Source: Superficieibacter sp. HKU1
GTDB lineage: Bacteria; Pseudomonadota; Gammaproteobacteria; Enterobacterales; Enterobacteriaceae
DNA length: 64,000 bases
NCBI RefSeq assembly: GCF_029319185.1
Contig: NZ_CP119754.1
Coordinates: 1,922,001 to 1,986,000, forward strand
Direction of reading: 5' to 3'
Part shown: positions 50,584-60,350 of the stretch, in pieces
How positions within the stretch are numbered: the stretch's first letter is position 1
Layout: each line of letters starts with the position of its first letter
Program-made: the position numbers and the translations under genes
The notes under the pieces: generated by a model
The model's database searches: none
What the model was told of the DNA's origin: nothing
What the model saw: the letters and a program-made list of their open reading frames with translations, nothing else

Positions 50584-50610
50584 TTATCGGCAACGGTCGT
50601 TATTTCTTTA
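50584..50610 (-). promoter_or_regulatory. FliA (sigma-28) promoter of flgMN
   Basis: On the minus strand TAAAGAAA, an 11-bp spacer, then GCCGATAA, matching the sigma-28 consensus TAAAGTTT-N11-GCCGATAA almost exactly. Confidence 0.92.
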
Positions 50611-50616
50611 AAAAGA

Positions 50617-51276
50617 TTATAGGTTAATCAGAACATTCCCGTCCGCGTTCACCGTGCCGCTCACCACCTGGCCTGAGGACATCCGCACCCTGGCATTCTG
50701 GGCAATAGCGGCATTGTTGAGCGCCTGACCTTCACTATTAATGCTGAAACCGTCCCCGCTGGCGATGACCTGTACCCGCTGCCCGGCTTTGACCCGCCAG
50801 GACTGGCGCAGCATAAATTGCTGCACGGGCTGGCCGACCGCCAGATCGCGTAATACCACCGCATCCTGCACCTGATTCATCTCCAGCAGGGTGCGCGGCG
50901 GTAATTGATCGAGGCGTCCGCGTTTTAGCGTCACGCTGGCGGGAGATAGTGTACTTCCCCGGGCCAGCGGCGCGGCGGCAACCACATAATTACCGGTCGC
51001 CTGAACCAGGACCTGGATATAACGCTTCTCACCGCCGCACTGGGCCAGCACGTTCACGTTGCCCCACAATTTGCTGTTGCCCTGAACGCTTAGCGCGGGC
51101 TGCTCGCAGGGTGGCAACAGGTTGCTCGCCGTTTTGACCTTCACCACCACCTCATCGCTGAATCCGGTCAGGCGCTGGGCAAAAAATGCCGACAGTTGGG
51201 CATTAAGATCCTGCGCCTGTGCCAGTGGACACAGCACGAGCAGTGCAGCAGTAAGAGTGCCTTTCAGGGTGGGCAT
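50617..51276 (-). CDS. flgA: Flagellar P-ring assembly chaperone FlgA
   Basis: A 219-residue periplasmic chaperone for P-ring protein FlgI, with a signal peptide (LLVLCPLAQA-QDLN) and a C-terminal SAF domain (about residues 95-215). It is divergent from flgB; the 157-bp gap should contain the two FlhDC-dependent class 2 promoters. The coding region is of normal length. Confidence 0.95.
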   Translation of the reverse strand: MPTLKGTLTAALLVLCPLAQAQDLNAQLSAFFAQRLTGFSDEVVVKVKTASNLLPPCEQPALSVQGNSKLWGNVNVLAQCGGEKRYIQVLVQATGNYVVAAAPLARGSTLSPASVTLKRGRLDQLPPRTLLEMNQVQDAVVLRDLAVGQPVQQFMLRQSWRVKAGQRVQVIASGDGFSINSEGQALNNAAIAQNARVRMSSGQVVSGTVNADGNVLINL

Positions 51277-51433
51277 CGCGAACTCCAGCCGGTTAAGGAA
51301 TGCAGGGATTTTACCCGTTGTCGCTTTCTATCAACGCAACAAATAGCGACGCATTATGCGTTTATTCCGTCGATAACGCGCGCGTAAGGAGAATTAAGCT
51401 ACTGGCTGAAATTTTGCCATCAGCGGAGGAGAT

Positions 51434-51847
51434 ATGCTCGATAGACTCGACGCCGCGTTACGCTTCCAGCAGGAAGCGCTGAACTTACGGGCGCAGCGTC
51501 AGGAAGTCCTGGCGGCCAACATTGCCAATGCGGATACCCCAGGGTATCAGGCGCGCGACCTGGATTTTGCCAGTGAACTGAATAAAGTCATGGAGCGTGG
51601 ACGCCCTGAAGCTTCCGGGATGCAGCTGGCGGTGACGTCGGCGCGTCATATCCCTGCCCAGACGCTCTCTGCCCCTTCTGTTGACCTGATGTACCGAATT
51701 CCCGATCAGCCTTCGCTGGATGGCAACACTGTCGATATGGATCGCGAGCGGACGCAGTTTGCTGATAACAGCCTGCAATATCAGACCGGGCTGACGGTAT
51801 TAAGCGGACAAATTAAAAGCATGATGAGCGTGCTTCAGGGGAACTAA
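51434..51847 (+). CDS. flgB: Flagellar proximal rod protein FlgB
   Basis: A 137-residue rod protein at the base of the flagellar axle. The N-terminal rod signature ANIANADTPGYQARDLDF is clear. It is first in the flgBCDEFGHIJ operon, with GGAGGAGA ahead of the ATG. Confidence 0.96.
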   Translation: MLDRLDAALRFQQEALNLRAQRQEVLAANIANADTPGYQARDLDFASELNKVMERGRPEASGMQLAVTSARHIPAQTLSAPSVDLMYRIPDQPSLDGNTVDMDRERTQFADNSLQYQTGLTVLSGQIKSMMSVLQGN

Positions 51848-51850
51848 TTT

Positions 51851-52255
51851 ATGGCGTTACTGAATATTTTCGACGTCGCTGGCTCCGCGCTTACCGCGCA
51901 GTCGCAGCGGCTTAACGTGGCGGCCAGTAACCTGGCAAACGCCGACAGCGTGACGGGTCCGGACGGCGAACCTTACCGTGCGAAACAGGTGGTTTTTCAG
52001 GTAGATGCAGCGGCGGGGGCGGCGACAGGCGGCGTCAAAGTTGCCAGTGTGATTGAAAGTGATGCCGCCGACAAACTGGTGTATGAGCCGGGGAATCCGC
52101 TGGCTAACGCGCAAGGCTACGTGCGTATGCCTAACGTGGATGTGGTGGGCGAGATGGTCAACACCATGTCCGCTTCCCGCAGCTACCAGGCCAACGTAGA
52201 AGTGCTGAACACCGTTAAAAGCATGATGCTGAAAACCCTGACGCTCGGACAATAA
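51851..52255 (+). CDS. flgC: Flagellar proximal rod protein FlgC
   Basis: A 134-residue rod protein. It has the N-terminal motif RLNVAASNLANADSVTGPDG and the C-terminal heptad helix MVNTMSASRSYQANVEVLN. It begins 3 bp after flgB. Confidence 0.96.
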   Translation: MALLNIFDVAGSALTAQSQRLNVAASNLANADSVTGPDGEPYRAKQVVFQVDAAAGAATGGVKVASVIESDAADKLVYEPGNPLANAQGYVRMPNVDVVGEMVNTMSASRSYQANVEVLNTVKSMMLKTLTLGQ

Positions 52256-52266
52256 AGGAAACGCCC

Positions 52267-52953
52267 ATGTCTATCGCTGTAAATGTAAACGATCCAACCA
52301 ATACTGGCGTCAGTACGACCAGTACGGCAACCAGCACCAGTACGGTGACGGGTAACAGCTCCGCCGACCTGCAAAGCAGCTTTTTGACGCTGCTGGTGGC
52401 GCAGTTAAAAAATCAGGATCCGACCAACCCGATGGAAAACAACGAGCTGACCACCCAACTGGCGCAAATCAGTACCGTTAGCGGCATTGAAAAGCTCAAT
52501 ACCACCCTCGGCTCGATTTCCGGACAGATTGATAGTAATCAGTCTTTACAGGCCACAACGCTTATCGATCACGGCGTGATGATCCCCGGCACCACCGTAC
52601 TTTCCGGTAATAGCACTACCACTCCCTTTGGCGTGGAGCTTCAGCAGGCGGCAGATAACGTTACCGCCACCATTACCGATAAGAGCGGCAAAGTGGTGCG
52701 GACCATTGATATCGGCGCGTTAACCGCTGGGGTGCATACCTTTAGCTGGGACGGCACCGCAACCGACGGGACTGCGGCACCGGAAGGCTCTTATAACGTT
52801 AGCATCGCCGCCAGCAACGGCGCGACGCAGCTGGTGGCTCAACCGCTGCAATTTGCACTGGTGCAGGGCGTGACCCGCGGCGATAACGGTAGCCTGCTGG
52901 ATCTGGGTACCTACGGCACCACCACACTCGACGAAGTTCGGCAGATTATCTAA
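52267..52953 (+). CDS. flgD: Hook capping protein FlgD
   Basis: A 228-residue scaffold that caps the growing hook and is discarded afterwards. The N-terminal block SFLTLLVAQLKNQDPTNPME is conserved, and a FlgD Ig-like/tudor domain follows from about residue 85 to the end. The first 35 residues are Ser/Thr-rich and of low complexity, as usual. Confidence 0.96.
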   Translation: MSIAVNVNDPTNTGVSTTSTATSTSTVTGNSSADLQSSFLTLLVAQLKNQDPTNPMENNELTTQLAQISTVSGIEKLNTTLGSISGQIDSNQSLQATTLIDHGVMIPGTTVLSGNSTTTPFGVELQQAADNVTATITDKSGKVVRTIDIGALTAGVHTFSWDGTATDGTAAPEGSYNVSIAASNGATQLVAQPLQFALVQGVTRGDNGSLLDLGTYGTTTLDEVRQII

Positions 52954-52979
52954 GCCTCTTTACTTATCAGGAGTAAGTT

Positions 52980-54233
52980 ATGGCCTTTTCTCAAGCGGTT
53001 AGCGGCCTGAATGCTGCGGCCTCCAACCTCGATGTCATTGGTAACAACATCGCCAACTCCGCCACTTATGGCTTTAAGTCGAGCACGGCGTCGTTTGCCG
53101 ATATGTTCGCCGGCTCTAAAGTCGGTCTGGGCGTAAAAGTGGCGGGTATCACTCAGGATTTTAACGACGGCACCACCACCAATACCGGGCGTGGTCTGGA
53201 CGTGGCCATCAGCCAGAACGGTTTTTTCCGTATGGTCGATACCAACGGTTCGGTTTACTACAGCCGTAACGGCCAGTTCAAACTGGATGAAAACCGTAAC
53301 CTGGTGAACATGCAGGGACTTCAGTTGACCGGCTATCCGGCAACCGGCACGCCGCCTACCGTCCAGCAGGGGGCAAACCCGACCGGTATTTCTATTCCTA
53401 ATACGCTAATGTCGGCCAAAACCACCACCAGCGCCGCGATTCAGATCAACCTGAACTCCTCGGATGCGGTACCGGCGAAGACCACGTTCAGCGCCAGCGA
53501 TGCCGACACCTACAACAAAAAAGCGGCGATCACCGTCTTTGATACCCAGGGTAACGCCCACGACGTCAACGTGTATTACGTTAAGACAGCGGAAAACAAA
53601 TGGGATGTCTGGACTCAGGATTCCAGCGTGGCTGATGCGGCGGTCGTGAAAGCCGCGCAGATGAACTTTGACAGCAATGGTCAACTGGAAGGCGTGTACA
53701 ACTACGCTGCCAACGGCACGCTGAACGAGGACGCCAATCAACAGCCGCAGATTGAAGTCACTACCGGCGCGATGAACGGGGCAACCCCGGCGGCCTTCGC
53801 CCTCAGCTTCTTTAATTCCATGCAGCAGAACACCGGCGCGAACAACGTTGTTGCCAGCTCGCAGAACGGCTACAAGCCAGGCGATCTGGTGAGCTATCAG
53901 ATTAACGACGACGGCACCGTGGTGGGTAACTACTCCAACGAGCAGTCGCAGGTACTGGGACAGATCGTACTGGCTAACTTTGCCAATAACGAAGGTCTGG
54001 CGTCTCAGGGCGATAACATCTGGGCCGCGACCCAGGCCTCCGGCGTGGCGCTGCTGGGCACCGCCAACAGCGGTAACTTTGGTTCGCTGACCAATGGCGC
54101 ACTGGAAGCCTCCAACGTCGATCTGAGTAAAGAACTGGTGAACATGATTGTCGCCCAGCGTAACTATCAGTCCAACGCGCAGACCATCAAAACCCAGGAT
54201 CAGATCCTCAACACGCTGGTTAACCTGCGCTAA
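52980..54233 (+). CDS. flgE: Flagellar hook protein FlgE
   Basis: A 417-residue hook subunit. The N-terminal D0 motif is NIANSATYGFKSSTASFADMF and the C-terminal D0 helix contains LVNMIVAQRNYQSNAQTIKT, which pack in the hook core. The central domains are surface-exposed and more variable. Length is close to the 402 residues of E. coli FlgE. Confidence 0.96.
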   Translation: MAFSQAVSGLNAAASNLDVIGNNIANSATYGFKSSTASFADMFAGSKVGLGVKVAGITQDFNDGTTTNTGRGLDVAISQNGFFRMVDTNGSVYYSRNGQFKLDENRNLVNMQGLQLTGYPATGTPPTVQQGANPTGISIPNTLMSAKTTTSAAIQINLNSSDAVPAKTTFSASDADTYNKKAAITVFDTQGNAHDVNVYYVKTAENKWDVWTQDSSVADAAVVKAAQMNFDSNGQLEGVYNYAANGTLNEDANQQPQIEVTTGAMNGATPAAFALSFFNSMQQNTGANNVVASSQNGYKPGDLVSYQINDDGTVVGNYSNEQSQVLGQIVLANFANNEGLASQGDNIWAATQASGVALLGTANSGNFGSLTNGALEASNVDLSKELVNMIVAQRNYQSNAQTIKTQDQILNTLVNLR

Positions 54234-54253
54234 GCGCCTGACGGGATAGCTTA

Positions 54254-55009
54254 ATGGATCACGCAATATATACCGCGATGGGCGCGGCCAGCCAGACCAT
54301 GAATCAGCAGGCGGTCACGGCCAGCAACCTCGCTAACGCGTCAACGCCGGGCTTTCGCGCCCAGCTTAACGCCCTGCGCGCGGTGCCGGTTACCGGGTTG
54401 TCTCTGGATACCCGTACGCTGGTGACCGAATCCACGCCCGGCGCGGATATGACGCCCGGCCAGATGGACTACACCTCGCGTCCGCTGGACGTGGCGGTGC
54501 AGGAAGAGGGCTGGCTGACGGTGCAAACCGCCGATGGCGGCGAAGGGTATACCCGCAACGGTAACATCCAGGTCAGCCCGACCGGCCAGTTAACCATTCA
54601 GGGTCACCCGGTGATTGGTGAAGCGGGTCCGATTGTGGTGCCGGAAGGGGCAGAAATTACCATTGCCGCCGACGGTACGCTTTCCGCTCTCAATCCTGGC
54701 GATCCGGCCAACACCATTGCGCCAGTAGGAAAGTTAAAGCTGGTGAAAGCCGACGGCAACGAAGTCCAGCGCGGCGATGATGGCATGTTCCGTCTGACGC
54801 AGCAGGCCCAGGAAACGCGCGGTGCCACGCTTCAGGCCGATGCCGGTATCCGCGTCATGTCCGGCGTGCTGGAAGGCAGCAACGTGAAACCGGTGGCGGC
54901 GATGACAGATATGATCGCCAGCGCGCGACGTTTTGAAATGCAGATGAAGGTTATCAGCAGCGTGGATGAGAACGCGCAGCGGGCTAACCAGTTGCTGTCA
55001 ATGACCTAA
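54254..55009 (+). CDS. flgF: Flagellar proximal rod protein FlgF
   Basis: A 251-residue rod protein. It starts MDHAIYTAMGAASQTMNQQA and has the ASNLANASTPGFRAQLNAL motif plus a C-terminal rod helix (MIASARRFEMQMKVISSVDE). It lies between flgE and flgG in the operon. Confidence 0.96.
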   Translation: MDHAIYTAMGAASQTMNQQAVTASNLANASTPGFRAQLNALRAVPVTGLSLDTRTLVTESTPGADMTPGQMDYTSRPLDVAVQEEGWLTVQTADGGEGYTRNGNIQVSPTGQLTIQGHPVIGEAGPIVVPEGAEITIAADGTLSALNPGDPANTIAPVGKLKLVKADGNEVQRGDDGMFRLTQQAQETRGATLQADAGIRVMSGVLEGSNVKPVAAMTDMIASARRFEMQMKVISSVDENAQRANQLLSMT

Positions 55010-55022
55010 TAGCAGGATACCT

Positions 55023-55805
55023 ATGAACAGTTCTTTATGGATCGCCAAAACCGGCCTCGACGCGCAGCAAACCAATATGGATGTCATCGCCAACAACCTG
55101 GCGAACGTCAGCACCAATGGTTTTAAGCGCCAGCGTGCGGTTTTCGAAGATTTGCTGTACCAGACTATTCGCCAGCCGGGCGCGCAGTCCTCTGAGCAGA
55201 CTACGCTGCCGTCCGGTTTACAAATCGGTACCGGCGTGCGTCCGGTCGCCACCGAACGTCTGCATAGCCAGGGCAACCTGTCACAGACCGACAACAGTAA
55301 AGATGTCGCCATTAAAGGCCAGGGTTTCTTCCAGGTGATGTTGCCGGACGGGACTTCTGCTTATACCCGCGACGGATCGTTTCAGGTCGATCAGAATGGT
55401 CAGCTGGTGACGGCAGGTGGATTTCAGGTTCAGCCTGCGATCACCATTCCGGCCAATACCCTGAGCATTACCATCGGGCGTGACGGCGTGGTGAGCGTCA
55501 CCCAGCAGGGGCAGGCAACGCCGGTACAGGTGGGGCAGCTTAACCTGACCACCTTTATGAATGACAGCGGTCTGGAAAGCCTCGGCGAGAATCTGTATGC
55601 CGAAACGCAATCCTCCGGCACGCCGAATGAAAGTACGCCGGGCCTGAACGGTGCGGGACTGCTTTACCAGGGCTATGTTGAGACTTCGAACGTCAACGTG
55701 GCGGAAGAACTGGTCAGCATGATCCAGGTCCAGCGCGCCTATGAAATCAACAGTAAGGCCGTGTCGACGACCGACCAGATGCTGCAAAAACTGACGCAAC
55801 TCTAA
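55023..55805 (+). CDS. flgG: Flagellar distal rod protein FlgG
   Basis: A 260-residue distal rod subunit. The N-terminus contains NNLANVSTNGFKRQRAVFED and the C-terminus ELVSMIQVQRAYEINSKAVS. The length equals that of E. coli FlgG. A long palindrome follows before flgH. Confidence 0.96.
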   Translation: MNSSLWIAKTGLDAQQTNMDVIANNLANVSTNGFKRQRAVFEDLLYQTIRQPGAQSSEQTTLPSGLQIGTGVRPVATERLHSQGNLSQTDNSKDVAIKGQGFFQVMLPDGTSAYTRDGSFQVDQNGQLVTAGGFQVQPAITIPANTLSITIGRDGVVSVTQQGQATPVQVGQLNLTTFMNDSGLESLGENLYAETQSSGTPNESTPGLNGAGLLYQGYVETSNVNVAEELVSMIQVQRAYEINSKAVSTTDQMLQKLTQL

Positions 55806-55811
55806 GAGGCG

Positions 55812-55836
55812 GCCAATGTGACATTGTCACATTGGC
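55812..55836 (+). repeat. Perfect 25-bp inverted repeat between flgG and flgH
   Basis: GCCAATGTGAC pairs with GTCACATTGGC around ATT. No T-run follows, so it is more likely an mRNA-stabilising or attenuating hairpin within the operon than a terminator. Confidence 0.7.
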
Positions 55837-55860
55837 GCTCTGATTTTAAAGATGAAAGCA

Positions 55861-56559
55861 ATGCAAAAATACGCGGCGTACCGTTATTCACTCCTGGCTG
55901 TACTGGCCATGTCCGTCACTGGCTGTGCTCTGATCCCTTCGACACCGCTGGTGCAGGGCGCGACGTCGGCACAGCCCGTCCCCGGACCGTTGCCGGTAGC
56001 CAACGGCTCCATTTTCCAGTCGGCACAGCCGGTGAACTATGGCTATCAGCCGCTTTTTGAAGATCGTCGCCCGCGTAACGTCGGCGATACGCTGACTATC
56101 GTGCTCCAGGAAAACGTCAGCGCCAGCAAAAGCTCGTCGGCGAACGCCAGCCGTGATGGTAAAACCAATTTTGGCTTTGATACCACGCCGCGTTACCTGC
56201 AGGGGCTGTTTGGCAATGCCCGTGCGGATGTGGATACCTCCGGCGGCAATACCTTTAACGGTAAAGGCGGGGCCAATGCCAGCAATACCTTTAGCGGTAC
56301 GCTGACGGTGACGGTAGATCAGGTGCTGGTCAATGGCAACTTACACGTAGTGGGTGAAAAACAGATCGCCATTAACCAGGGCACTGAGTTCATCCGCTTC
56401 TCCGGGGTGGTCAACCCGCGCACCATCAGCGGCAGCAATACGGTTGCTTCAACGCAGGTGGCGGATGCGCGTATTGAATATGTCGGCAACGGTTATATCA
56501 ACGAAGCGCAGAATATGGGCTGGCTCCAGCGTTTCTTCCTTAATTTATCGCCGATGTAA
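55861..56559 (+). CDS. flgH: Flagellar L-ring lipoprotein FlgH
   Basis: A 232-residue outer-membrane ring lipoprotein. The signal peptide ends at the lipobox VTGC (SVTGCALIP). Conserved blocks include YQPLFEDRRPRNVGDTLTIV and the C-terminal NMGWLQRFFLNLSPM. The start at 55861 matches the family length; an upstream in-frame ATG at 55852 is possible. Confidence 0.96.
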   Translation: MQKYAAYRYSLLAVLAMSVTGCALIPSTPLVQGATSAQPVPGPLPVANGSIFQSAQPVNYGYQPLFEDRRPRNVGDTLTIVLQENVSASKSSSANASRDGKTNFGFDTTPRYLQGLFGNARADVDTSGGNTFNGKGGANASNTFSGTLTVTVDQVLVNGNLHVVGEKQIAINQGTEFIRFSGVVNPRTISGSNTVASTQVADARIEYVGNGYINEAQNMGWLQRFFLNLSPM

Positions 56560-56570
56560 GCGAGGTGGTT

Positions 56571-57665
56571 ATGTTTAAATCCCTGATGGGTATTGCCCTG
56601 ATCCTGGTGGCGGGCGTGACGCAGGCCGAACGTATCCGCGATCTGACCAGCGTGCAGGGCGTGCGCGACAACTCCCTGATCGGCTACGGGCTGGTGGTAG
56701 GGCTCGACGGAACCGGCGATCAGACAACGCAAACGCCATTTACCACCCAAAGCCTGAATAACATGCTCTCGCAGATGGGCATCACCGTGCCTGCGGGGAC
56801 CAACATGCAGCTTAAAAACGTGGCGGCAGTCATGGTGACGGCGAAATATCCGCCGTTCGGTCGTCAGGGGCAGGCAATTGATATTGTCGTTTCCTCAATG
56901 GGCAACGCCAAAAGCCTGCGCGGCGGTACGCTGCTGATGACCCCGATGAAAGGGGTCGATAATCAGGTTTACGCGCTGGCGCAGGGTAATGTTCTGGTCG
57001 GCGGTGCAGGCGCGGCGGCTGGTGGCAGCAGCGTGCAGGTTAACCAGCTCAACGGCGGACGCATCACCGGCGGCGCGGTGATTGAGCGAGAGATCCCGAC
57101 GCAGTTTGGCTCCGGTAATACCATCAATCTCCAGCTTAACGACGATGATTTCTCATTGGCTCAGCAAATCGCCGATACCATCAACCGTAACGGTGGTTAT
57201 GGCGCGACCGCGCTGGATGCCCGTACCGTGCAGGTCAGGGTACCGGCAAGCAACAGCTCTCAGGTGCGGGCGCTGGCGGACATCCAGAATATGAGCGTCA
57301 ACGTCATGGCGCAGGATGCCAAAGTGATCATCAATTCCCGTACCGGATCGGTGGTCATGAACCGTGAAGTGACGCTGGATAGCTGCGCCGTTGCGCAGGG
57401 CAATCTGTCGGTCACGGTTAACCGGCAGGCTAATGTCAGCCAGCCGGATACGCCGTTTGGCGGCGGTCAGACGGTGGTCACGCCGCAAACGCAAATCGAT
57501 CTGCGCCAGAGCGGTGGATCGCTGCAAAGCGTCAACGCCAGCGCTAACCTGAACAGCGTGGTGCGCGGACTCAATGCGCTGGGCGCAACGCCGATGGAAC
57601 TGATGTCAATTTTGCAGTCAATGCAAAGCGCTGGCTGCCTGCGGGCCAAAGTGGAAATCATCTGA
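56571..57665 (+). CDS. flgI: Flagellar P-ring protein FlgI
   Basis: A 364-residue periplasmic ring protein with a cleavable signal (ending TQA-ERIRDL). The blocks ERIRDLTSVQGVRDNSLIGY and GQTVVTPQTQIDLRQSGGSL are typical. GAGGTGG precedes the ATG at 56571. Its assembly depends on FlgA. The stop overlaps the flgJ start by one base. Confidence 0.96.
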   Translation: MFKSLMGIALILVAGVTQAERIRDLTSVQGVRDNSLIGYGLVVGLDGTGDQTTQTPFTTQSLNNMLSQMGITVPAGTNMQLKNVAAVMVTAKYPPFGRQGQAIDIVVSSMGNAKSLRGGTLLMTPMKGVDNQVYALAQGNVLVGGAGAAAGGSSVQVNQLNGGRITGGAVIEREIPTQFGSGNTINLQLNDDDFSLAQQIADTINRNGGYGATALDARTVQVRVPASNSSQVRALADIQNMSVNVMAQDAKVIINSRTGSVVMNREVTLDSCAVAQGNLSVTVNRQANVSQPDTPFGGGQTVVTPQTQIDLRQSGGSLQSVNASANLNSVVRGLNALGATPMELMSILQSMQSAGCLRAKVEII

Positions 57666-58615
57666 TGCTGAGCGATAGCAAACTTCTCTCCAGCGCCGCC
57701 TGGGATGCGCAGTCGCTGAACGAACTGAAAAACAAAACCGGTCAGGATCCGCAGGCGAATCTGAAGCCGGTGGCGCGTCAGGTCGAAGGGATGTTTGTCC
57801 AGATGATGCTGAAAAGTATGCGTGAGGCATTGCCGAAGGACGGGCTGTTCGGCAGCGATCAAACGCGGCTTTACACCAGTATGTACGACCAGCAAATTGC
57901 CCAGCAGATGACCGCAGGCAAAGGGCTGGGACTGGCTGAAATGATGGTTAAGCAAATGGCGGCGGGGCAATCCCAGCCGTCAGAGCAACCCACGCAGACG
58001 CCGATGCGCTTCGACCTTGAAACGGTGACCAGTTATCAGAATCAGACGCTGACGCAGATGGTGCGTAAAGCGTTGCCGAAAGTACCGGAATCTTCAGATA
58101 CGGCTCTTTCCGGCGACAGTAAAGATTTTCTGGCACAGCTTTCGCTCCCGGCGCGGCTGGCGAGCGAGCAGAGCGGGATCCCGCATCACCTGATTCTGGC
58201 GCAGGCGGCGCTGGAATCGGGCTGGGGGCAGCGGCAGATCAAACGTGAAAACGGCGAACCCAGTTTCAACCTGTTCGGTGTGAAGGCGACCTCCAGCTGG
58301 AAAGGGCCGGTAACCGAAATTACCACCACCGAATTTGAGAATGGCGAAGCCAAAAAGGTCAAAGCTAAATTCCGCGTTTATAGTTCGTATCTGGAAGCGC
58401 TTTCTGATTATGTCGGGCTCCTGACCCGCAACCCACGCTATGCAGCGGTGACGACCGCGTCCAGCGCAGAGCAGGGCGCGCAGGCGTTGCAAAATGCCGG
58501 TTATGCCACCGACCCGGCCTATGCCCGCAAGTTGACCAGCATGATCCAGCAGATGAAAGCGATGAGCGACAAGGTCAGTAAAGCCTACGGTAACGATATC
58601 GAAAATCTGTTCTGA
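57665..58615 (+). CDS. flgJ: Rod scaffold/peptidoglycan hydrolase FlgJ
   Basis: A 316-residue bifunctional protein. The N-terminal rod-cap domain (residues 1-110, with QVEGMFVQMMLKSMREALP) is followed by a glucosaminidase domain (about 155-310) containing LILAQAALESGWGQRQI with the catalytic Glu. It makes the opening in peptidoglycan for the rod. Last gene of the flgB operon, fused by a one-base overlap to flgI. Confidence 0.96.
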   Translation: MLSDSKLLSSAAWDAQSLNELKNKTGQDPQANLKPVARQVEGMFVQMMLKSMREALPKDGLFGSDQTRLYTSMYDQQIAQQMTAGKGLGLAEMMVKQMAAGQSQPSEQPTQTPMRFDLETVTSYQNQTLTQMVRKALPKVPESSDTALSGDSKDFLAQLSLPARLASEQSGIPHHLILAQAALESGWGQRQIKRENGEPSFNLFGVKATSSWKGPVTEITTTEFENGEAKKVKAKFRVYSSYLEALSDYVGLLTRNPRYAAVTTASSAEQGAQALQNAGYATDPAYARKLTSMIQQMKAMSDKVSKAYGNDIENLF

Positions 58616-58621
58616 AACGAC

Positions 58622-58648
58622 TCAAGTTCAGTGACGTCCTGCCGATAA
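58622..58648 (+). promoter_or_regulatory. FliA (sigma-28) promoter of flgKL
   Basis: TCAAGTTC, an 11-bp spacer and a perfect GCCGATAA, starting a few bases after the flgJ stop. It gives class 3 expression of flgKL in addition to read-through. Confidence 0.88.
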
Positions 58649-58690
58649 CTGTTAACGGGACTCATGTCTGAAAGTGTAAAAGGAACCTCC

Positions 58691-60337
58691 ATGTCCAGTT
58701 TGATTAACAGCGCCATGAGCGGGCTTAGCGCAGCGCAGGCCGCGCTTAATACCGTCAGTAACAACATCTCCAGCTATAACGTTGCGGGCTATACCCGTCA
58801 AACGACGGTATTTGCCCAGGCGAACAGCACTCTGGGTGCGGGCGGCTGGATCGGCAACGGGGCCAATGTCTCCGGCGTGCAGCGTGAATACGATGCCTTC
58901 ATTACCAATCAGCTGCGCTCTGCGCAAAATCAGAGCGCCGGGCTGACCACGCGTTATGAGCAGATGTCGAAAATCGACGACATGCTTTCCAGCAGCACCA
59001 ATACACTTTCAACGACGCTGCAAGATTTCTTTTCCTCGATGCAGACCCTGGTGAGCAACGCGGAAGATCCTTCTGCGCGTCAGGCCGTGATCGGCAAAGC
59101 CGACGGGCTGGTTAACCAGTTTAAAGTCACCGACCAGTATCTGCGTGACCAGGATAAACAGGTCAATATCGCGGTCGGCTCCAGCGTTGAGCAGATCAAC
59201 AACTACAGCAAGCAGATCGCCAATCTTAACGATCAGATTTCGCGTCTGACCGGGGTGGGCGCGGGCGCATCGCCTAACGATTTGCTGGATCAGCGCGATC
59301 AGCTGGTGTCCGAGCTGAATAAAGTGGTCGGCGTCGAAGTGAGCGTGCAGGATAGCGGCATCTATAACGTGACGATGGCGAACGGCTATACGCTGGTGCA
59401 GGGTTCCACGGCGCGTCAGCTGGCAGCCGTACCGTCCAGCGCCGATCCATCACGCACCACGGTGGCATATGTTGACCCAACCGCCGGAAAAATCGAAATT
59501 CCTGAGAAACTGCTGACCAGCGGTTCGCTCGGCGGCATGCTGACCTTCCGCTCGCAGGATCTGGATCAGACGCGTAATACGCTTAACCAGATGGCGCTGA
59601 CCTTTGCTGATGCTTTTAATCAGCAGCATGCGAAGGGTATTGATGCCAATGGCGATGAGGGCGGCAATTTCTTTAATATCGGTAAACCAGCGGTGATCGG
59701 TAACACCCGCAATACCGGTAGTGCAGCGCTTAGTGCGGCGGTCAGCGACAGCACCAGCGTGCAGGCAACCGACTACAAAGTGACCTATGACGGCAGCAAC
59801 TGGCAGGTGACGCGTCTTGCTGATAATACTTCTTTCACCCCAACGCTGGATAAAAGCGATAACTCGCTCAGCTTTGATGGCCTGAAAGTCACCGTCAGCG
59901 GCAATGCCGCAAAAGATGACAGCTTTACGGTGAAACCGGTGAGCGACGCCATCGTTAATATGAGCACCGCGATTAAAGATCCGGCCAAAATCGCCATGGG
60001 CCTCGACGATAGCGAAAGCGGCGAGAGCGATAACCGTAACGGCCAGGCGCTGCTGGATTTACAGAGTGCGAAAAAGGTCGGCGGCAGCAAAACCTTTAAC
60101 GATGCCTATGCCACGCTGGTGAGCGATATCGGTAATAAAACCTCAACGCTTAAAACCAGCAGCACCACCCAGACCAACGTGGTGACTCAGCTGAGCAATC
60201 AGCAGCAGTCCATTTCCGGGGTTAACCTCGATGAAGAGTATGGCAACCTGCAACGTTACCAGCAGTATTATCTGGCGAACGCGCAGGTGATGCAGACCGC
60301 CTCGACGTTATTCGACGCGCTTCTCAACATGCGCTAA
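58691..60337 (+). CDS. flgK: Hook-filament junction protein FlgK
   Basis: A 548-residue junction protein (HAP1). The N-terminal NTVSNNISSYNVAGYTRQTT and the C-terminal EEYGNLQRYQQYYLANAQVM are conserved; the middle is variable. AAAAGGAACC precedes the ATG at 58691, which gives the known MSSLIN start; the longer frame from 58664 is not used. Exported with FlgN as chaperone. Confidence 0.96.
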   Translation: MSSLINSAMSGLSAAQAALNTVSNNISSYNVAGYTRQTTVFAQANSTLGAGGWIGNGANVSGVQREYDAFITNQLRSAQNQSAGLTTRYEQMSKIDDMLSSSTNTLSTTLQDFFSSMQTLVSNAEDPSARQAVIGKADGLVNQFKVTDQYLRDQDKQVNIAVGSSVEQINNYSKQIANLNDQISRLTGVGAGASPNDLLDQRDQLVSELNKVVGVEVSVQDSGIYNVTMANGYTLVQGSTARQLAAVPSSADPSRTTVAYVDPTAGKIEIPEKLLTSGSLGGMLTFRSQDLDQTRNTLNQMALTFADAFNQQHAKGIDANGDEGGNFFNIGKPAVIGNTRNTGSAALSAAVSDSTSVQATDYKVTYDGSNWQVTRLADNTSFTPTLDKSDNSLSFDGLKVTVSGNAAKDDSFTVKPVSDAIVNMSTAIKDPAKIAMGLDDSESGESDNRNGQALLDLQSAKKVGGSKTFNDAYATLVSDIGNKTSTLKTSSTTQTNVVTQLSNQQQSISGVNLDEEYGNLQRYQQYYLANAQVMQTASTLFDALLNMR

Positions 60338-60350
60338 AGGAACCTGAACA

